This document shows, piece after piece, positions 1 to 7,895 of a stretch of DNA of 64,000 nucleotides; positions within the stretch are counted from its first letter, which is position 1, and each line of letters starts with the position of its first letter. The translations under genes were made by a program, and so were the position numbers. The DNA comes from Rouxiella silvae. GTDB lineage: Bacteria > Pseudomonadota > Gammaproteobacteria > Enterobacterales > Enterobacteriaceae. The stretch spans positions 41,357 through 105,356 of the forward strand of contig NZ_MRWD01000008.1 of NCBI RefSeq assembly GCF_002093625.1, written 5' to 3'. The notes beneath the pieces are model-generated. The model did no database searches, was not told where the DNA came from, and saw nothing but the letters and a program-made list of their open reading frames with translations.

Positions 1-110
1 GCTTCAACGTTGCGAAAATCAAAACGGTTGGCCAGATCACGGGTCGCGTTATCTACCGCGTTACGAACTTCCTGCATATCAATTTCAGAAACAATATCGA
101 AAGATGGCAT
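1..110 (-). CDS. yajQ: YajQ nucleotide-binding protein, 5' end only
   Basis: The gene runs off the left edge, so only the first 36 or so codons are present. They read [20 protein letters not shown], which is the N-terminus of the YajQ/DUF520 family. E. coli YajQ is a small cytoplasmic nucleotide-binding protein, and homologues elsewhere bind cyclic-di-GMP. An AGGGGAG Shine-Dalgarno lies just upstream of the ATG. The position, divergent from panE-yajL, matches the E. coli order. The AzlCD/cupin genes between yajQ and panE are extra. Confidence 0.93.
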   Translation of the reverse strand, partial: MPSFDIVSEIDMQEVRNAVDNATRDLANRFDFRNVE

Positions 111-247
111 TGTTGCTTCTCCCCTAAATTTATTGGTACGTCACTAATTATGAGCATTAAACTCTTCAATGGCGGACATGATACCGACTTACCTCGCCAT
201 TGCCAAAAGCAAGCCAACAAATCGGTCACTAATGCCTGCTTTTAAGA

Positions 248-571
248 CTATTTTAGCCCTAATAGCCTAAGTCCTGCGGTAATGGCAGCCGCAACCAGGA
301 TAACCACAATCAGCGGACGACCGCGCCAGGCGAGAAATGCCGCCACCGCGACGCCCGTAGGACGCGCAAGACCGGCAAAACCCTCACCTTCATAGAAGGT
401 CGAAATGGCGGCAACCGACAATAAAAGCGTGGTTGCCGCGTCGGCCAGCAGCGCGTTGGCCGCGGGCGACAGTGATAAACGATTACCCAACTTAAATCCA
501 GCAAAACGCAGCAGGTAGGTTCCCGCAGCCAACAGCGCGATACCCCCGATGATAAGAGCGTGACTCATCAT
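248..571 (-). CDS. AzlD-family branched-chain amino acid transport subunit
   Basis: This 107-residue hydrophobic protein has about four membrane segments and the size and composition of the AzlD/YgaH family, the small subunit of two-component branched-chain amino acid exporters. Its ATG overlaps the TGA of the upstream AzlC gene (ATGATGA at 565-571), and a GGAGG Shine-Dalgarno lies 9 bases before the first ATG, so the pair is translationally coupled. Either of two adjacent ATGs could be used. AzlD proteins work with AzlC in the inner membrane. The exact substrate (valine, azaleucine or another) cannot be read from the sequence. Confidence 0.85.
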   Translation of the reverse strand: MMSHALIIGGIALLAAGTYLLRFAGFKLGNRLSLSPAANALLADAATTLLLSVAAISTFYEGEGFAGLARPTGVAVAAFLAWRGRPLIVVILVAAAITAGLRLLGLK

Positions 572-1239
572 TTATGTTTCCTCCAGGCCGCAAGACCAAG
601 AAGAGAAAACAACACCGGCAGTCCGGTGGTCACCAGCGGTACCGCAGCCAGCGAAATGGCCATGCCGGTAAGCGCCCGACGCCGAGTTTGATGCTTTTTG
701 AGGGCCGAAACGGTGAGGGCCAGTAAAATAGCCGGAAAGACAGCGTCGAGTCCAATCACCTTGATATCGGGGATTATTTTCCCCAACGTTCCGCCAATCA
801 AAACGCCGAGCGGCCAGCAAAGAGCAATGCCGAGCCCACACAGCCAATAGGCGGCCCGAGATTGAGCGTGGCCATTTTGCGAAACGCCAAACACCACGCT
901 TTCATCATTCATAATGTGGCAACCAAGTAGCTGAGTCGCACGATGCTTACCCATCAATCCTTTAACCGTCATCCCAAAAGGCAAATGACGAGCATTCACC
1001 AACAGTCCTGCGGCTGCGGCAGCAAACGGACTGCCGCCCCCAGCAACAATGCTGATAAAGAGGAATTCCGACGCTCCTGCCAACACCAGCAGTGAAAGCG
1101 CCATCGGTACCCACAGCGGAAAATCACTGGCCGTGGCCAAAGAACCGTATGATAGCCCAACAATTCCGTCGGCCAGACAGACCAGTGCTATCGCCTTAAT
1201 CACATCGCCCCCGAGCGGCGTAATCAATGTTTTACGCAT
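568..1239 (-). CDS. AzlC-family branched-chain amino acid permease
   Basis: This 223-residue multi-spanning membrane protein of the AzlC/YgaZ family contains the characteristic NARHLPFGM segment near residue 80. I start it at the ATG at 1239 (MRKTLITPLGG). The longer open frame upstream runs through the promoter region and is not hydrophobic. With the overlapping AzlD gene it should form a branched-chain amino acid exporter. The divergent regulator at 1342 is probably its controller. Such azlCD pairs next to XRE-cupin regulators are common in proteobacteria (family knowledge). This locus is inserted between yajQ and panE compared with E. coli. Confidence 0.88.
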   Translation of the reverse strand: MRKTLITPLGGDVIKAIALVCLADGIVGLSYGSLATASDFPLWVPMALSLLVLAGASEFLFISIVAGGGSPFAAAAAGLLVNARHLPFGMTVKGLMGKHRATQLLGCHIMNDESVVFGVSQNGHAQSRAAYWLCGLGIALCWPLGVLIGGTLGKIIPDIKVIGLDAVFPAILLALTVSALKKHQTRRRALTGMAISLAAVPLVTTGLPVLFSLLGLAAWRKHK

Positions 1240-1341
1240 TTTTACTATCCCATAACGAACGCTAAGGCTGTTATAATGAACAATTGGCGTATAACTTTCA
1301 AGACGAACGAACGTTCGATATAAAAAACACCGGTAGCCATT
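1240..1341. promoter_or_regulatory. Divergent azlC / regulator promoter region with palindromic operator candidate
   Basis: The 102-bp spacer holds a perfect 10-bp palindrome, CGAACGTTCG, at 1308-1317, preceded by overlapping ACGAACG copies at 1303-1309 and 1307-1313. Another ACGAACG lies at 1255-1261 next to the azlC start. A consensus TATAAT at 1272-1277 could serve the rightward gene, although its -35 is poor. I infer this is where the divergent XRE-cupin regulator binds. Confidence 0.45.
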
Positions 1342-1890
1342 ATGACTCAACCCATCAGTATTATTGCGAAAGCGCTCGTTCGTGAACGGCAAAGAACCGG
1401 CCTGTCTTTGGCCGAAATCTCTCGTCGCGCCGGAATAGCAAAATCCACCCTGTCGCAGCTGGAGTCAGGCAACGGCAACCCGAGTATCGAAACGCTGTGG
1501 TCGCTTTGCGTCGCGCTGGATATTCCCTTTGCTCGGCTGATGGAACCACAGGTTATTACCTCGCAGGTTATCCGATTCGGCGAAGGGCCGTCGGTAACGG
1601 CCGAGATGGCACATTATAAAGCCATTCTGCTCGCCACCTGCCCGCCCGGTGCCAGGAGAGATATCTATCAACTGATTACCCAGCCGGGAGACGACCGCCA
1701 TTCACATCCGCATTCTCCGGGGTCGATTGAGCACATTATCGTGACCAAAGGCCGCGCACTAGTAGGCCCCACCGATAATCCCGTGGAATTAAATCCTGGT
1801 GACTATATTTGCTACCCAGGCGATCAACCGCACATTTTCAAAGCATTAGAGCCAGACACGCATGCCATCCTGATCTCCGAGCAAAATTAA
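1342..1890 (+). CDS. XRE-family transcriptional regulator with C-terminal cupin domain
   Basis: This 182-residue protein has an N-terminal helix-turn-helix at about residues 8-62 (TGLSLAEISRRAGIAKSTLS). A C-terminal cupin follows at about 75-175, with histidines in HSHPHSPGSIEH and a PGDYICYPGDQPHIF segment typical of the cupin metal or ligand pocket. It is a one-component sensor: the cupin binds a small molecule and the HTH binds DNA. Divergent placement 102 bp from azlCD implies control of that exporter, probably with autoregulation. The ligand is unknown; an amino acid is a reasonable guess. Confidence 0.88.
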   Translation: MTQPISIIAKALVRERQRTGLSLAEISRRAGIAKSTLSQLESGNGNPSIETLWSLCVALDIPFARLMEPQVITSQVIRFGEGPSVTAEMAHYKAILLATCPPGARRDIYQLITQPGDDRHSHPHSPGSIEHIIVTKGRALVGPTDNPVELNPGDYICYPGDQPHIFKALEPDTHAILISEQN

Positions 1891-1905
1891 CGGCCAGGTT
1901 AAAAG

Positions 1906-1921
1906 TGTGATCTGCTGCACA
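1906..1921 (+). promoter_or_regulatory. CRP-like site upstream of panE
   Basis: TGTGATCTGCTGCACA matches the CRP half-site TGTGA, N6, then GCACA instead of TCACA, flanked by A-rich sequence on both sides. A TATACT -10 candidate follows at 1928-1933. With that promoter the site would centre near -26, which would suggest repression, or another start point may be used. This is a motif match only. Confidence 0.3.
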
Positions 1922-1950
1922 AAAGGCTATACTAAGAAGATAGATTTTAC

Positions 1951-1982
1951 ATTTTTGCAACATCGTGTGTTTTGCAAAAAAT
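1951..1982. repeat. AT-rich inverted repeat in the panE upstream region
   Basis: ATTTTTGCAA at 1951-1960 is mirrored by TTGCAAAAAAT at 1972-1982 (about 9 paired bases, 11-base loop). No T-run follows on either strand, so it is not a standard terminator. It could be an operator dyad or a leader hairpin of the panE transcript. Confidence 0.4.
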
Positions 1983-2048
1983 CCACCATTTATGCTCCTG
2001 TAGATTTGATGTTTCAGCAGCAGAGATACGGAGTATAGAGGAGTAGAA

Positions 2049-2963
2049 ATGAAGATTACTGTTTTAGGGTGCGGTGCCCTGGGGCAACTCTGGCTGTCCA
2101 CACTGTATCAGCAGGGACACGACGTGCAGGGATGGATCCGTATTCCCCAGCCGTTTTGCGCAGTCAACGTGATTTTCCCTGACGGTCAGGCGTTTAACCG
2201 CAATCTGCCGACTAACGATCCTCAACATTTGGCCGAAAGCCAGCTGTTGTTGGTTACGTTGAAAGCCTGGCAGGTCTCAAGCGCACTCAGCTCGCTGCTG
2301 CCACTGCTCAACGAAAATTGCACTATTTTACTGCTGCATAATGGTATGGGCACGGTGGATGAACTGCCGGCGCATCGGCTGCCCATTTTACTCGGCGCAA
2401 CCACCCACGCCGCGCGTCATGAAGGCAATGCAATCGTTCACGTTGCCTCGGGCATCACCCACATTGGTCCCGCCAATGCACGCGGGGCAGCGGCAAGTTA
2501 TCTGGCAGATCAACTGCACGATGCTCTGCCCGACGTCGCTTGGCACGACAATATTCTGCCTTCATTATGGAACAAACTGGCGGTGAACTGCGTGATTAAT
2601 CCGCTGACTGCGCTGCATGATTGCACCAACGGCGACCTGATTACCTACGGCGAGCAGATCGAAAAAATTTGCTCGGAGGTGGCGGAAGTGATGGCTATCG
2701 AGGGTTATCAAACCCATAAAGAGTCGCTGCTGAGCTATGTTTATCAGGTTATCGACACCACGTCGGCCAATCATTCTTCCATGCTGCAGGATATCCGCAA
2801 TCAGCGGCATACAGAAATTGATTACATCACCGGTTATGTCTTGCGACGTGGCCGCAGTCACGGTCTGCAACTGCCGGTGAACAACCGGTTATTCGAGAAA
2901 ATTAAAAGAAAGGAAAATGATTATGAGCGTTTCAGCTCTGGTATGTCTGGCACCTGGCAGTGA
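2049..2963 (+). CDS. panE: 2-dehydropantoate 2-reductase (ketopantoate reductase)
   Basis: This enzyme makes pantoate from ketopantoate with NADPH in the cytoplasm, a step of pantothenate and CoA synthesis. The 304-residue product begins [15 protein letters not shown] with the GxGxxG nucleotide loop at residues 7-12. It keeps the catalytic lysine segment [15 protein letters not shown] (near 176) and the [20 protein letters not shown] block with the conserved Ser, Asp and Glu. Length and sequence match E. coli PanE (303). The ATG follows an AGAGGAG Shine-Dalgarno. The 3' end overlaps yajL by 41 bases, as expected for a coupled pair. Confidence 0.97.
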   Translation: MKITVLGCGALGQLWLSTLYQQGHDVQGWIRIPQPFCAVNVIFPDGQAFNRNLPTNDPQHLAESQLLLVTLKAWQVSSALSSLLPLLNENCTILLLHNGMGTVDELPAHRLPILLGATTHAARHEGNAIVHVASGITHIGPANARGAAASYLADQLHDALPDVAWHDNILPSLWNKLAVNCVINPLTALHDCTNGDLITYGEQIEKICSEVAEVMAIEGYQTHKESLLSYVYQVIDTTSANHSSMLQDIRNQRHTEIDYITGYVLRRGRSHGLQLPVNNRLFEKIKRKENDYERFSSGMSGTWQ

Positions 2964-3513
2964 AGAACTGGAGGCCGTTACCGCCATTGACCTGCTGGTT
3001 CGCGCTGGTATAAAAGTCACCACTGCGAGCGTGGCCGGTGACGGTAATCGCGAAATTCGCTGCTCACGCGGTGTGACACTGTTAGCCGACGTGGCGCTGG
3101 TTGACGTTGCCGACGAAGAATACGACGCGATTGTGCTACCCGGTGGTGTAAAAGGTGCCGAATGTTTTCGCGACAGTCCGTTGCTGGTTGAAAAAGTCCG
3201 TCATGTTAACGTTACCGGAAAACTGGTTGCCGCTATCTGCGCCGCACCCGCACTGGTGCTGGAATATCACGACCTGTTCCCGGTGGGGAACATGACCGGT
3301 TTCCCGGCGCTAAAAGATAAAATATCGCCAAACAAATGGATGGATAAGCGAGTGATGTTTGACCCACGCGTAAACCTTCTGACCAGCCAAGGACCGGGAA
3401 CCGCTATCGAGTTTTCGTTAAAAATGATTGACCTTCTGGTGGGTAAAGCCAAGGCCGCCGAGGTTGCCGCGCAGCTGGTGCTCTATCCCGGCGTGCATAA
3501 CTATCAGGATTAG
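2923..3513 (+). CDS. yajL: DJ-1/PfpI-family protein deglycase/chaperone YajL
   Basis: YajL is a cytoplasmic DJ-1 homologue credited with protection of thiol proteins and deglycation. The product of about 196 residues begins [19 protein letters not shown]. It carries the nucleophile cysteine in AAICAAPA near residue 106 and the acidic E15/E16 region of the family. I prefer the ATG at 2923 over the one two codons earlier because AAAGAAAGGA sits about 8 bases before it. The gene overlaps panE in a different frame, and the order panE-yajL is conserved in E. coli. Confidence 0.95.
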   Translation: MSVSALVCLAPGSEELEAVTAIDLLVRAGIKVTTASVAGDGNREIRCSRGVTLLADVALVDVADEEYDAIVLPGGVKGAECFRDSPLLVEKVRHVNVTGKLVAAICAAPALVLEYHDLFPVGNMTGFPALKDKISPNKWMDKRVMFDPRVNLLTSQGPGTAIEFSLKMIDLLVGKAKAAEVAAQLVLYPGVHNYQD

Positions 3514-3586
3514 GCATGATGTGGCTCGCAAAAATAATGGGATGTTATGAGCGAAATGTGTAAGTCACGATCAACCTCGCTGCACT

Positions 3587-4012
3587 ATGATTGCATTTTT
3601 AACCAAGGACGAAGAAAAAGTGCAATCTATTAGCCCATCCATGAGTAAAAGCATTTCTTATGTACGTGATGTCTTGCCCGTTTATCCCAATGGATCCAGC
3701 GACATTGCCAAACAACTAATATTTGGCATTTTAAAAATTCAAAATAACGGGAATGAATTAAAAAGCAACACATCCGCATTTAACAAAAAATGCAATAATG
3801 CATTGAGAACCCTAACTAAAATCGACTCTTATGCTAATGGTAGGCCGTTGCAAAACGCAGTTTTGAAAATTTCAGCTCGTATCGACAAAATTTTTGAATC
3901 TTCAAAATATGCCCTGTTACAAGATAAAGATCCCGAGCTGTACATAAATACAAAGTCAGATACCAAAGTGTTAGATCTTTATATGCACGGTGCGGCCATC
4001 CATCAGCGGTAA
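3587..4012 (+). CDS. AT-rich hypothetical ORF, 141 aa
   Basis: I do not recognise this protein. It is predicted soluble, with no signal peptide or membrane segment, is rich in Lys, Asn and Ser, and ends ...DLYMHGAAIHQR. The ATG has no clear Shine-Dalgarno and the nearest upstream in-frame codon of interest is a stop at 3548; Met19 is an alternative start. Its base composition is visibly more AT-rich than its neighbours. It lies with the phosphatase gene in a segment that interrupts the yajL-thiI adjacency known from E. coli, so it may be acquired DNA or a decayed gene. Coding status is uncertain. Confidence 0.45.
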   Translation: MIAFLTKDEEKVQSISPSMSKSISYVRDVLPVYPNGSSDIAKQLIFGILKIQNNGNELKSNTSAFNKKCNNALRTLTKIDSYANGRPLQNAVLKISARIDKIFESSKYALLQDKDPELYINTKSDTKVLDLYMHGAAIHQR

Positions 4013-4084
4013 AGAGTCGATCCTCATCACAATCGCACGCCCTTCTCATTGCAGTCCTATCAGTGATTGATATGATTTTATTTC

Positions 4085-4101
4085 TAAACATTTCATAAAG
4101 T
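4085..4101 (-). promoter_or_regulatory. PhoP-box-like repeat upstream of the acid phosphatase
   Basis: Read on the minus strand, this is ACTTTA, five bases, then TGTTTA. The PhoP consensus is (T/G)GTTTA-N5-(T/G)GTTTA, so 10 of 12 positions agree. It lies 38 bases before the GTG start of a PhoN-type gene, and Salmonella phoN is a PhoP-regulated gene. The region is AT-rich, so a chance match is possible. Confidence 0.25.
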
Positions 4102-4138
4102 AATAAATTCATTTTCAATCACTATAGGGAAATAGCAC

Positions 4139-4861
4139 GTGAAGAAATTAACCTCAGCCCTGCTCGTCAGCTTGGTATTAACCGGCTATGTTCACGCCGA
4201 AGACAAACACTACCTCACGCTACAGGAAACCGCCGACAGCGTGCAGCTTCTCCCCGCACCTCCGGCCTTTGACAGCGTGGCCTTTCTGGCTGACAAAGCC
4301 GCCTACGAGCAGGGTAAGTTTTTAAGAAACACGCCGCGTGGCGCGCAGGCCTACAGTGATGCCGACTCTTCAGCAGATAACGTCACCAAGAATTTCTCGG
4401 CGCCGTTTGGCTTTGATATTAATGCCCAAAACACCCCAGCGACCTTTGAGCTGATTGCAACCATGAAAGAAGATGCCGGTGATTACGCCACCAAATCGGC
4501 AAAAGAAAAGTATAACCGCATCCGACCATTCGCCTTCTTCCACGAGCCAACCTGCCGTCCAGATGATGAAAGCAAATTAGCCAAAAACGGCTCTTATCCA
4601 TCGGGTCATACCGCTATTGGCTGGTCGATTGCGTTGGTATTGGCAGAAATTAACCCGCAGCGCCAGAACGAAATCCTCAAACGTGGATTTGAATTAGGCC
4701 AAAGCCGCGTCATCTGTGGCTACCACTGGCAGAGTGACGTTGACGCCGCACGCGTGGTTTCATCGGGCGTGGTCGCACGACTGCACAGCAATCCTGAGTT
4801 TGTGAGCCAGTTAGCGAAGGCCAAGGAAGAGATTGCAAAAATGAAGCAAAGCGGAAAGTAA
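4139..4861 (+). CDS. phoN: Class A non-specific acid phosphatase (PhoN type)
   Basis: This 240-residue secreted phosphomonoesterase has a cleavable signal peptide (MKKLTSALLVSLVLTGYVHA, cut before EDK). All three parts of the class A signature are present: KEKYNRIRP (K-X6-RP), YPSGHT, and SRVICGYHWQSD (SR-X5-H-X3-D), the PAP2-type phosphohistidine site. It should release phosphate from organic phosphoesters in the periplasm. The start is a GTG with AGGGA 8 bases upstream. It is not at this place in E. coli, so it is an accessory insertion between yajL and thiI. The symbol phoN reflects family membership rather than proven orthology. Confidence 0.9.
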   Translation: MKKLTSALLVSLVLTGYVHAEDKHYLTLQETADSVQLLPAPPAFDSVAFLADKAAYEQGKFLRNTPRGAQAYSDADSSADNVTKNFSAPFGFDINAQNTPATFELIATMKEDAGDYATKSAKEKYNRIRPFAFFHEPTCRPDDESKLAKNGSYPSGHTAIGWSIALVLAEINPQRQNEILKRGFELGQSRVICGYHWQSDVDAARVVSSGVVARLHSNPEFVSQLAKAKEEIAKMKQSGK

Positions 4862-4895
4862 GCCTGCTTTAAATAGATTTTCTAGAAAATTGCAC

Positions 4896-4930
4896 AAAAA
4901 AAAGGGACTGCATCTGCAATCCCTTTTTCT
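4896..4930. terminator. Bidirectional terminator between phoN-like gene and thiI
   Basis: The stem AAAGGGA-TGCA / TGCA-TCCCTTT has a C/A mismatch inside, with an A-run on the left and a T-run on the right. It can therefore stop both convergent genes. Confidence 0.85.
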
Positions 4931-4954
4931 TTAATGAAGCGTTTCTTCCGCTGA

Positions 4955-6403
4955 TTACGGACGATAGACTTTAACGTTTTTAAAACCCTGCTCATGCAGA
5001 TACAGCGCCTGCAGGCGACTCATCACGCCGCGGTCACAGTAGAGCAAATAGGTTTTACTCTGGTCGAGAGAAGCAAACGCACCGCCCAGCTTGTAAAACG
5101 GCACTGCCACCGTCTCCACGCCTTCCAGTGTCAACGGATGCTCTTCCTGCTCGTCGGGTGCGCGAATATCCAACACCACCTCAGTCGCAGAGAATTCGGC
5201 AACCGTTTCAACTTCGGCCACTTCCTGCTGCGTTTCTTCAGCGATGGTACGGATGTCCTGATTTTTCGCTTCGGAAATAACCTTCTCCAGAATTGAGAAA
5301 TCAAACTGCGCTTCTTCGGCTTCGATTTTGGCTTTAATCGCTTTTACCGTGGGGCTTTTGGAAATCACACCGCAGTATTCCGGCATGGTTTTCGCAAAGT
5401 CTTCGGTACCGATTTGACGCGCGATATCAATAATGTGCTGTTTATCGTGAGAGATAAGCGGACGCAGAATCAGCGTGTCGGAGGCGTTATCAATCAGGCG
5501 CAGGTTTGACAGCGTCTGGCTGGAAACCTGGCCGAGTGCCTCACCGGTCACCAACGCCTGTACGCCGTAGCGCTCGGCAATGGTAGAAGCCGCGCGGACC
5601 ATCATGCGCTTAAGCACCACGCCCATCTGGCCGTCTTCGATTTTCTCAAGAATTTCACCCACCACTGGCTCAAAGTCGATAGCAATAAAGCGTACGCGGT
5701 GCGAGCTGCCGAAGCGATTCCACAGGTAGTAAGCGACCTGTTTAACGCCAATTTCATGTGCGGAACCGCCCAGATTAAAGAAGCAGTAGTGCACACGGCT
5801 GCCGCGACGCATCAGCATATAGCTGGAAACGCCGGAGTCAAAGCCGCCCGAAATTAACGACATCACATCTTCCTGCGTGCCGATAGGGTATCCGCTCAGC
5901 CCCTGATAGCGGCGCTTAATCAGTACCAGCTGGTCATCGTTAATTTCAAGCTTAACGGTGACGTCCGGATTAGTGAGGTTTACTTTGGCTGATTCAATGT
6001 GCTGGTTCAGACCACCGCCGACGTAGCGCTCAACCTCACCGGAGCTGAAGCTGTGCTTGCCGCGGCGCTTAACGCGCACACAGAAACTTTTGCCTTCAAG
6101 CTCATCACGGTAGGCTTCGAGCGTCTGTTCAAAGATGTGGTGCACATCGTTGAATGGGCGATCTTCGACTTCCAGAACGTGATGGATCCCTGGAATACGG
6201 CAGAGCATTTCAACAATCACGTCATGTTTGCTTTCGTCTTTGCTGCGAACTTCGATATGATCCCAGTGGCGCACAACAGCCAGGGTCTCATCGCTAGGCT
6301 TCACAACGTTACGAATGCTGCTTGCAAGTATTTTAATGAAGCGCAAACGAACAGATTGGCTCTTGATGGTGATTTCTGGAAACAATTTAATGATAAACTT
6401 CAT
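4955..6403 (-). CDS. thiI: tRNA 4-thiouridine synthase / thiamine sulfurtransferase
   Basis: ThiI transfers persulfide sulfur from IscS to U8 of tRNA and to ThiS for thiazole synthesis. The 482 residues equal E. coli ThiI. An N-terminal ferredoxin-like/THUMP region covers about 1-165, and a PP-loop adenylation site SGGFDSG sits near 184. A conserved cysteine lies in PEYCGV near 344. A C-terminal rhodanese domain follows, with the catalytic cysteine in [10 protein letters not shown] near 456. The enzyme is cytoplasmic. It is divergent from xseB and convergent with the phosphatase gene. Its leader begins with a large hairpin (6461-6517). Confidence 0.98.
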   Translation of the reverse strand: MKFIIKLFPEITIKSQSVRLRFIKILASSIRNVVKPSDETLAVVRHWDHIEVRSKDESKHDVIVEMLCRIPGIHHVLEVEDRPFNDVHHIFEQTLEAYRDELEGKSFCVRVKRRGKHSFSSGEVERYVGGGLNQHIESAKVNLTNPDVTVKLEINDDQLVLIKRRYQGLSGYPIGTQEDVMSLISGGFDSGVSSYMLMRRGSRVHYCFFNLGGSAHEIGVKQVAYYLWNRFGSSHRVRFIAIDFEPVVGEILEKIEDGQMGVVLKRMMVRAASTIAERYGVQALVTGEALGQVSSQTLSNLRLIDNASDTLILRPLISHDKQHIIDIARQIGTEDFAKTMPEYCGVISKSPTVKAIKAKIEAEEAQFDFSILEKVISEAKNQDIRTIAEETQQEVAEVETVAEFSATEVVLDIRAPDEQEEHPLTLEGVETVAVPFYKLGGAFASLDQSKTYLLYCDRGVMSRLQALYLHEQGFKNVKVYRP

Positions 6404-6460
6404 GGCATTCTTTTGTTAGCGGGTGAGAATACTGGGTCGTAAGTGTGTGAATAAGGATCT

Positions 6461-6517
6461 AGAATCAACTATTGGTAAACGTATGATTCACGGATACTGC
6501 GCTTACCAATAGATTCT
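6461..6517 (-). promoter_or_regulatory. Large hairpin at the 5' end of the predicted thiI transcript
   Basis: CTATTGGTAA (6469-6478) pairs with TTACCAATAG (6503-6512). Flanking AGAAT (6461-6465) and ATTCT (6513-6517) extend the stem across a three-base bulge. Inside the loop GTAT and ATAC (6481-6484, 6494-6497) can pair again. The thiI -10 just beyond it would place the transcript start at about 6520, so the mRNA would begin with this structure. It could be a stability or regulatory element. I do not recognise it as a known riboswitch. Confidence 0.5.
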
Positions 6518-6526
6518 GCGGCGCGG

Positions 6527-6535
6527 AGTATAGCA
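6527..6535 (-). promoter_or_regulatory. thiI promoter, extended -10
   Basis: The minus strand reads TGCTATACT, a near-consensus extended -10 element. There is no good -35, as is usual for extended -10 promoters. The predicted start lies near 6520, giving a leader of about 117 bases. Confidence 0.55.
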
Positions 6536-6549
6536 TTTAAATCGGGTAC

Positions 6550-6561
6550 TTTGCGCGCAAA
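6550..6561. promoter_or_regulatory. Perfect 12-bp palindrome between thiI and xseB promoters
   Basis: TTTGCGCGCAAA is a perfect dyad located upstream of both the thiI -10 (6527-6532) and a CATAAT at 6571-6576 that may serve xseB. It is a candidate operator for an unknown regulator. Confidence 0.3.
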
Positions 6562-6649
6562 AGGATGCATCATAATAGCTGGTTACCTGCGTCGTAAATA
6601 TCTCATGCGGAGTTTACGGCCCCTAGACCTTCGATATTGAAAGAGAATT

Positions 6650-6892
6650 ATGCCAAAAAAAGCTGCACCACCTGCCAATTTCGAAACTGCATTGGCTGAA
6701 CTGGAACACATCGTCGCCCGCCTTGAATCAGGGGAACTTCCGCTGGAAGACGCGCTGAATGAGTTTGAACAGGGCGTACAGCTTGCCCGACAGGGACAAC
6801 AAAAATTACAGCAAGCTGAGCAACGCGTTCAAATCCTGCTCGACAGCGATAACGATGCCCCTTTGCAACCTTTTACACCGGAAGCTGAGTAA
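6650..6892 (+). CDS. xseB: Exodeoxyribonuclease VII small subunit
   Basis: This is the small subunit of exonuclease VII, which with XseA degrades single-stranded DNA in the cytoplasm. The 80-residue helical protein matches E. coli XseB closely ([26 protein letters not shown] and the [21 protein letters not shown] helix). It is the first gene of the xseB-ispA-dxs operon, with only 6 bases before ispA. The ATG has GAAAGAG upstream. Confidence 0.97.
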   Translation: MPKKAAPPANFETALAELEHIVARLESGELPLEDALNEFEQGVQLARQGQQKLQQAEQRVQILLDSDNDAPLQPFTPEAE

Positions 6893-6898
6893 TTCCTG

Positions 6899-7828
6899 AT
6901 GTCCGAAACAGAACAAAAAATCGCAGCCCCATGTTTCAGTCAGCAACTTCGCGAGATGCAACAGCGTGTTGATGGCGTACTTGCCGCCCGCGTCGCCGAG
7001 CTGCCTTTTTCCGATACGCCGCTGGTGGCGGCGATGCGCCACGGTTCACTGCTGGGCGGCAAACGCATGCGTCCTTATTTAGTGTATGCCAGCGGGCAAC
7101 TTTTCGGGCTAAACCTCAGCAATCTGGATGCTCCGGCGGCAGCAATAGAGTGCATTCATGCCTATTCGCTGATTCATGACGATCTTCCTGCAATGGATGA
7201 CGACGATCTGCGCCGTGGCCAACCTACCTGCCACGTCAAGTTTGGCGAAGCCAACGCAATTCTGGCCGGTGATGCTCTGCAAACGCTGGCGTTTTCTATT
7301 CTTGCCGACGTCGCGATGCCCGACGTCGCAGTCGAAGATCGCCTGTCGATGATTTCCGAGTTGGCGCGCGCCAGCGGCGTTGCCGGTATGTGCGCCGGTC
7401 AGGCGTTAGACCTCGCCGCAGAGGGCCAACAAGTTGATTTAACCGCGCTGGAGCTTATCCATCGCCATAAAACGGGCGCGCTTATCCGCGCTGCGGCACG
7501 CATCGGTGCGCTGGCGGCAGGAGAACGCGGACGCGCTGCGTTGCCCCTGCTTGACCGCTATGCCGAGGCAATTGGCCTCGCCTTCCAGGTTCAGGATGAT
7601 ATTCTGGATGTCATTGGTGATACCCACACGCTGGGTAAACGCCAGGGCGCGGACCAACAGCTTGGTAAAAGCACCTATCCGGCCCTATTGGGTCTGGAAG
7701 GCGCGCAGGCCAAAGCCAAAGACCTTTATCAGGAAGCCGTTGCCGCCCTGGATGAGCTGGCCACACATTCTTACAACACGGCCCCATTGCTGGCGTTAGC
7801 CCGCTTTGTTATTGAGCGCGACAGCTGA
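6899..7828 (+). CDS. ispA: (2E,6E)-farnesyl diphosphate synthase
   Basis: IspA condenses dimethylallyl or geranyl diphosphate with isopentenyl diphosphate to make farnesyl diphosphate in the cytoplasm. It feeds undecaprenyl, ubiquinone and haem O synthesis. At 309 residues it is about ten longer than the E. coli protein. The first aspartate-rich motif DDLPAMDDDDLRRG starts at residue 94 and the second, DDILDVIGD, lies near 233. GGKRMRP at about 53-59 binds the substrate diphosphate. The gene sits between xseB and dxs as in E. coli, which links it to the upstream MEP pathway. Confidence 0.97.
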   Translation: MSETEQKIAAPCFSQQLREMQQRVDGVLAARVAELPFSDTPLVAAMRHGSLLGGKRMRPYLVYASGQLFGLNLSNLDAPAAAIECIHAYSLIHDDLPAMDDDDLRRGQPTCHVKFGEANAILAGDALQTLAFSILADVAMPDVAVEDRLSMISELARASGVAGMCAGQALDLAAEGQQVDLTALELIHRHKTGALIRAAARIGALAAGERGRAALPLLDRYAEAIGLAFQVQDDILDVIGDTHTLGKRQGADQQLGKSTYPALLGLEGAQAKAKDLYQEAVAALDELATHSYNTAPLLALARFVIERDS

Positions 7829-7895
7829 TTTTACTGCGATAGCTGCCGCTGCGAATTTCCAAATTACTTGGATGAGCCTCTTATATGAGTAACCA

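Noticed and set aside
2904..2963. Frameshift at the panE-yajL overlap
   Set aside because: Both proteins match their families to the end and the overlap is the usual coupled arrangement.
5999..6442. 147-codon plus-strand open frame opposite the thiI 5' end
   Set aside because: It lies wholly antisense to thiI and its promoter, has no ribosome-binding site or family resemblance, and thiI matches E. coli along its full length.
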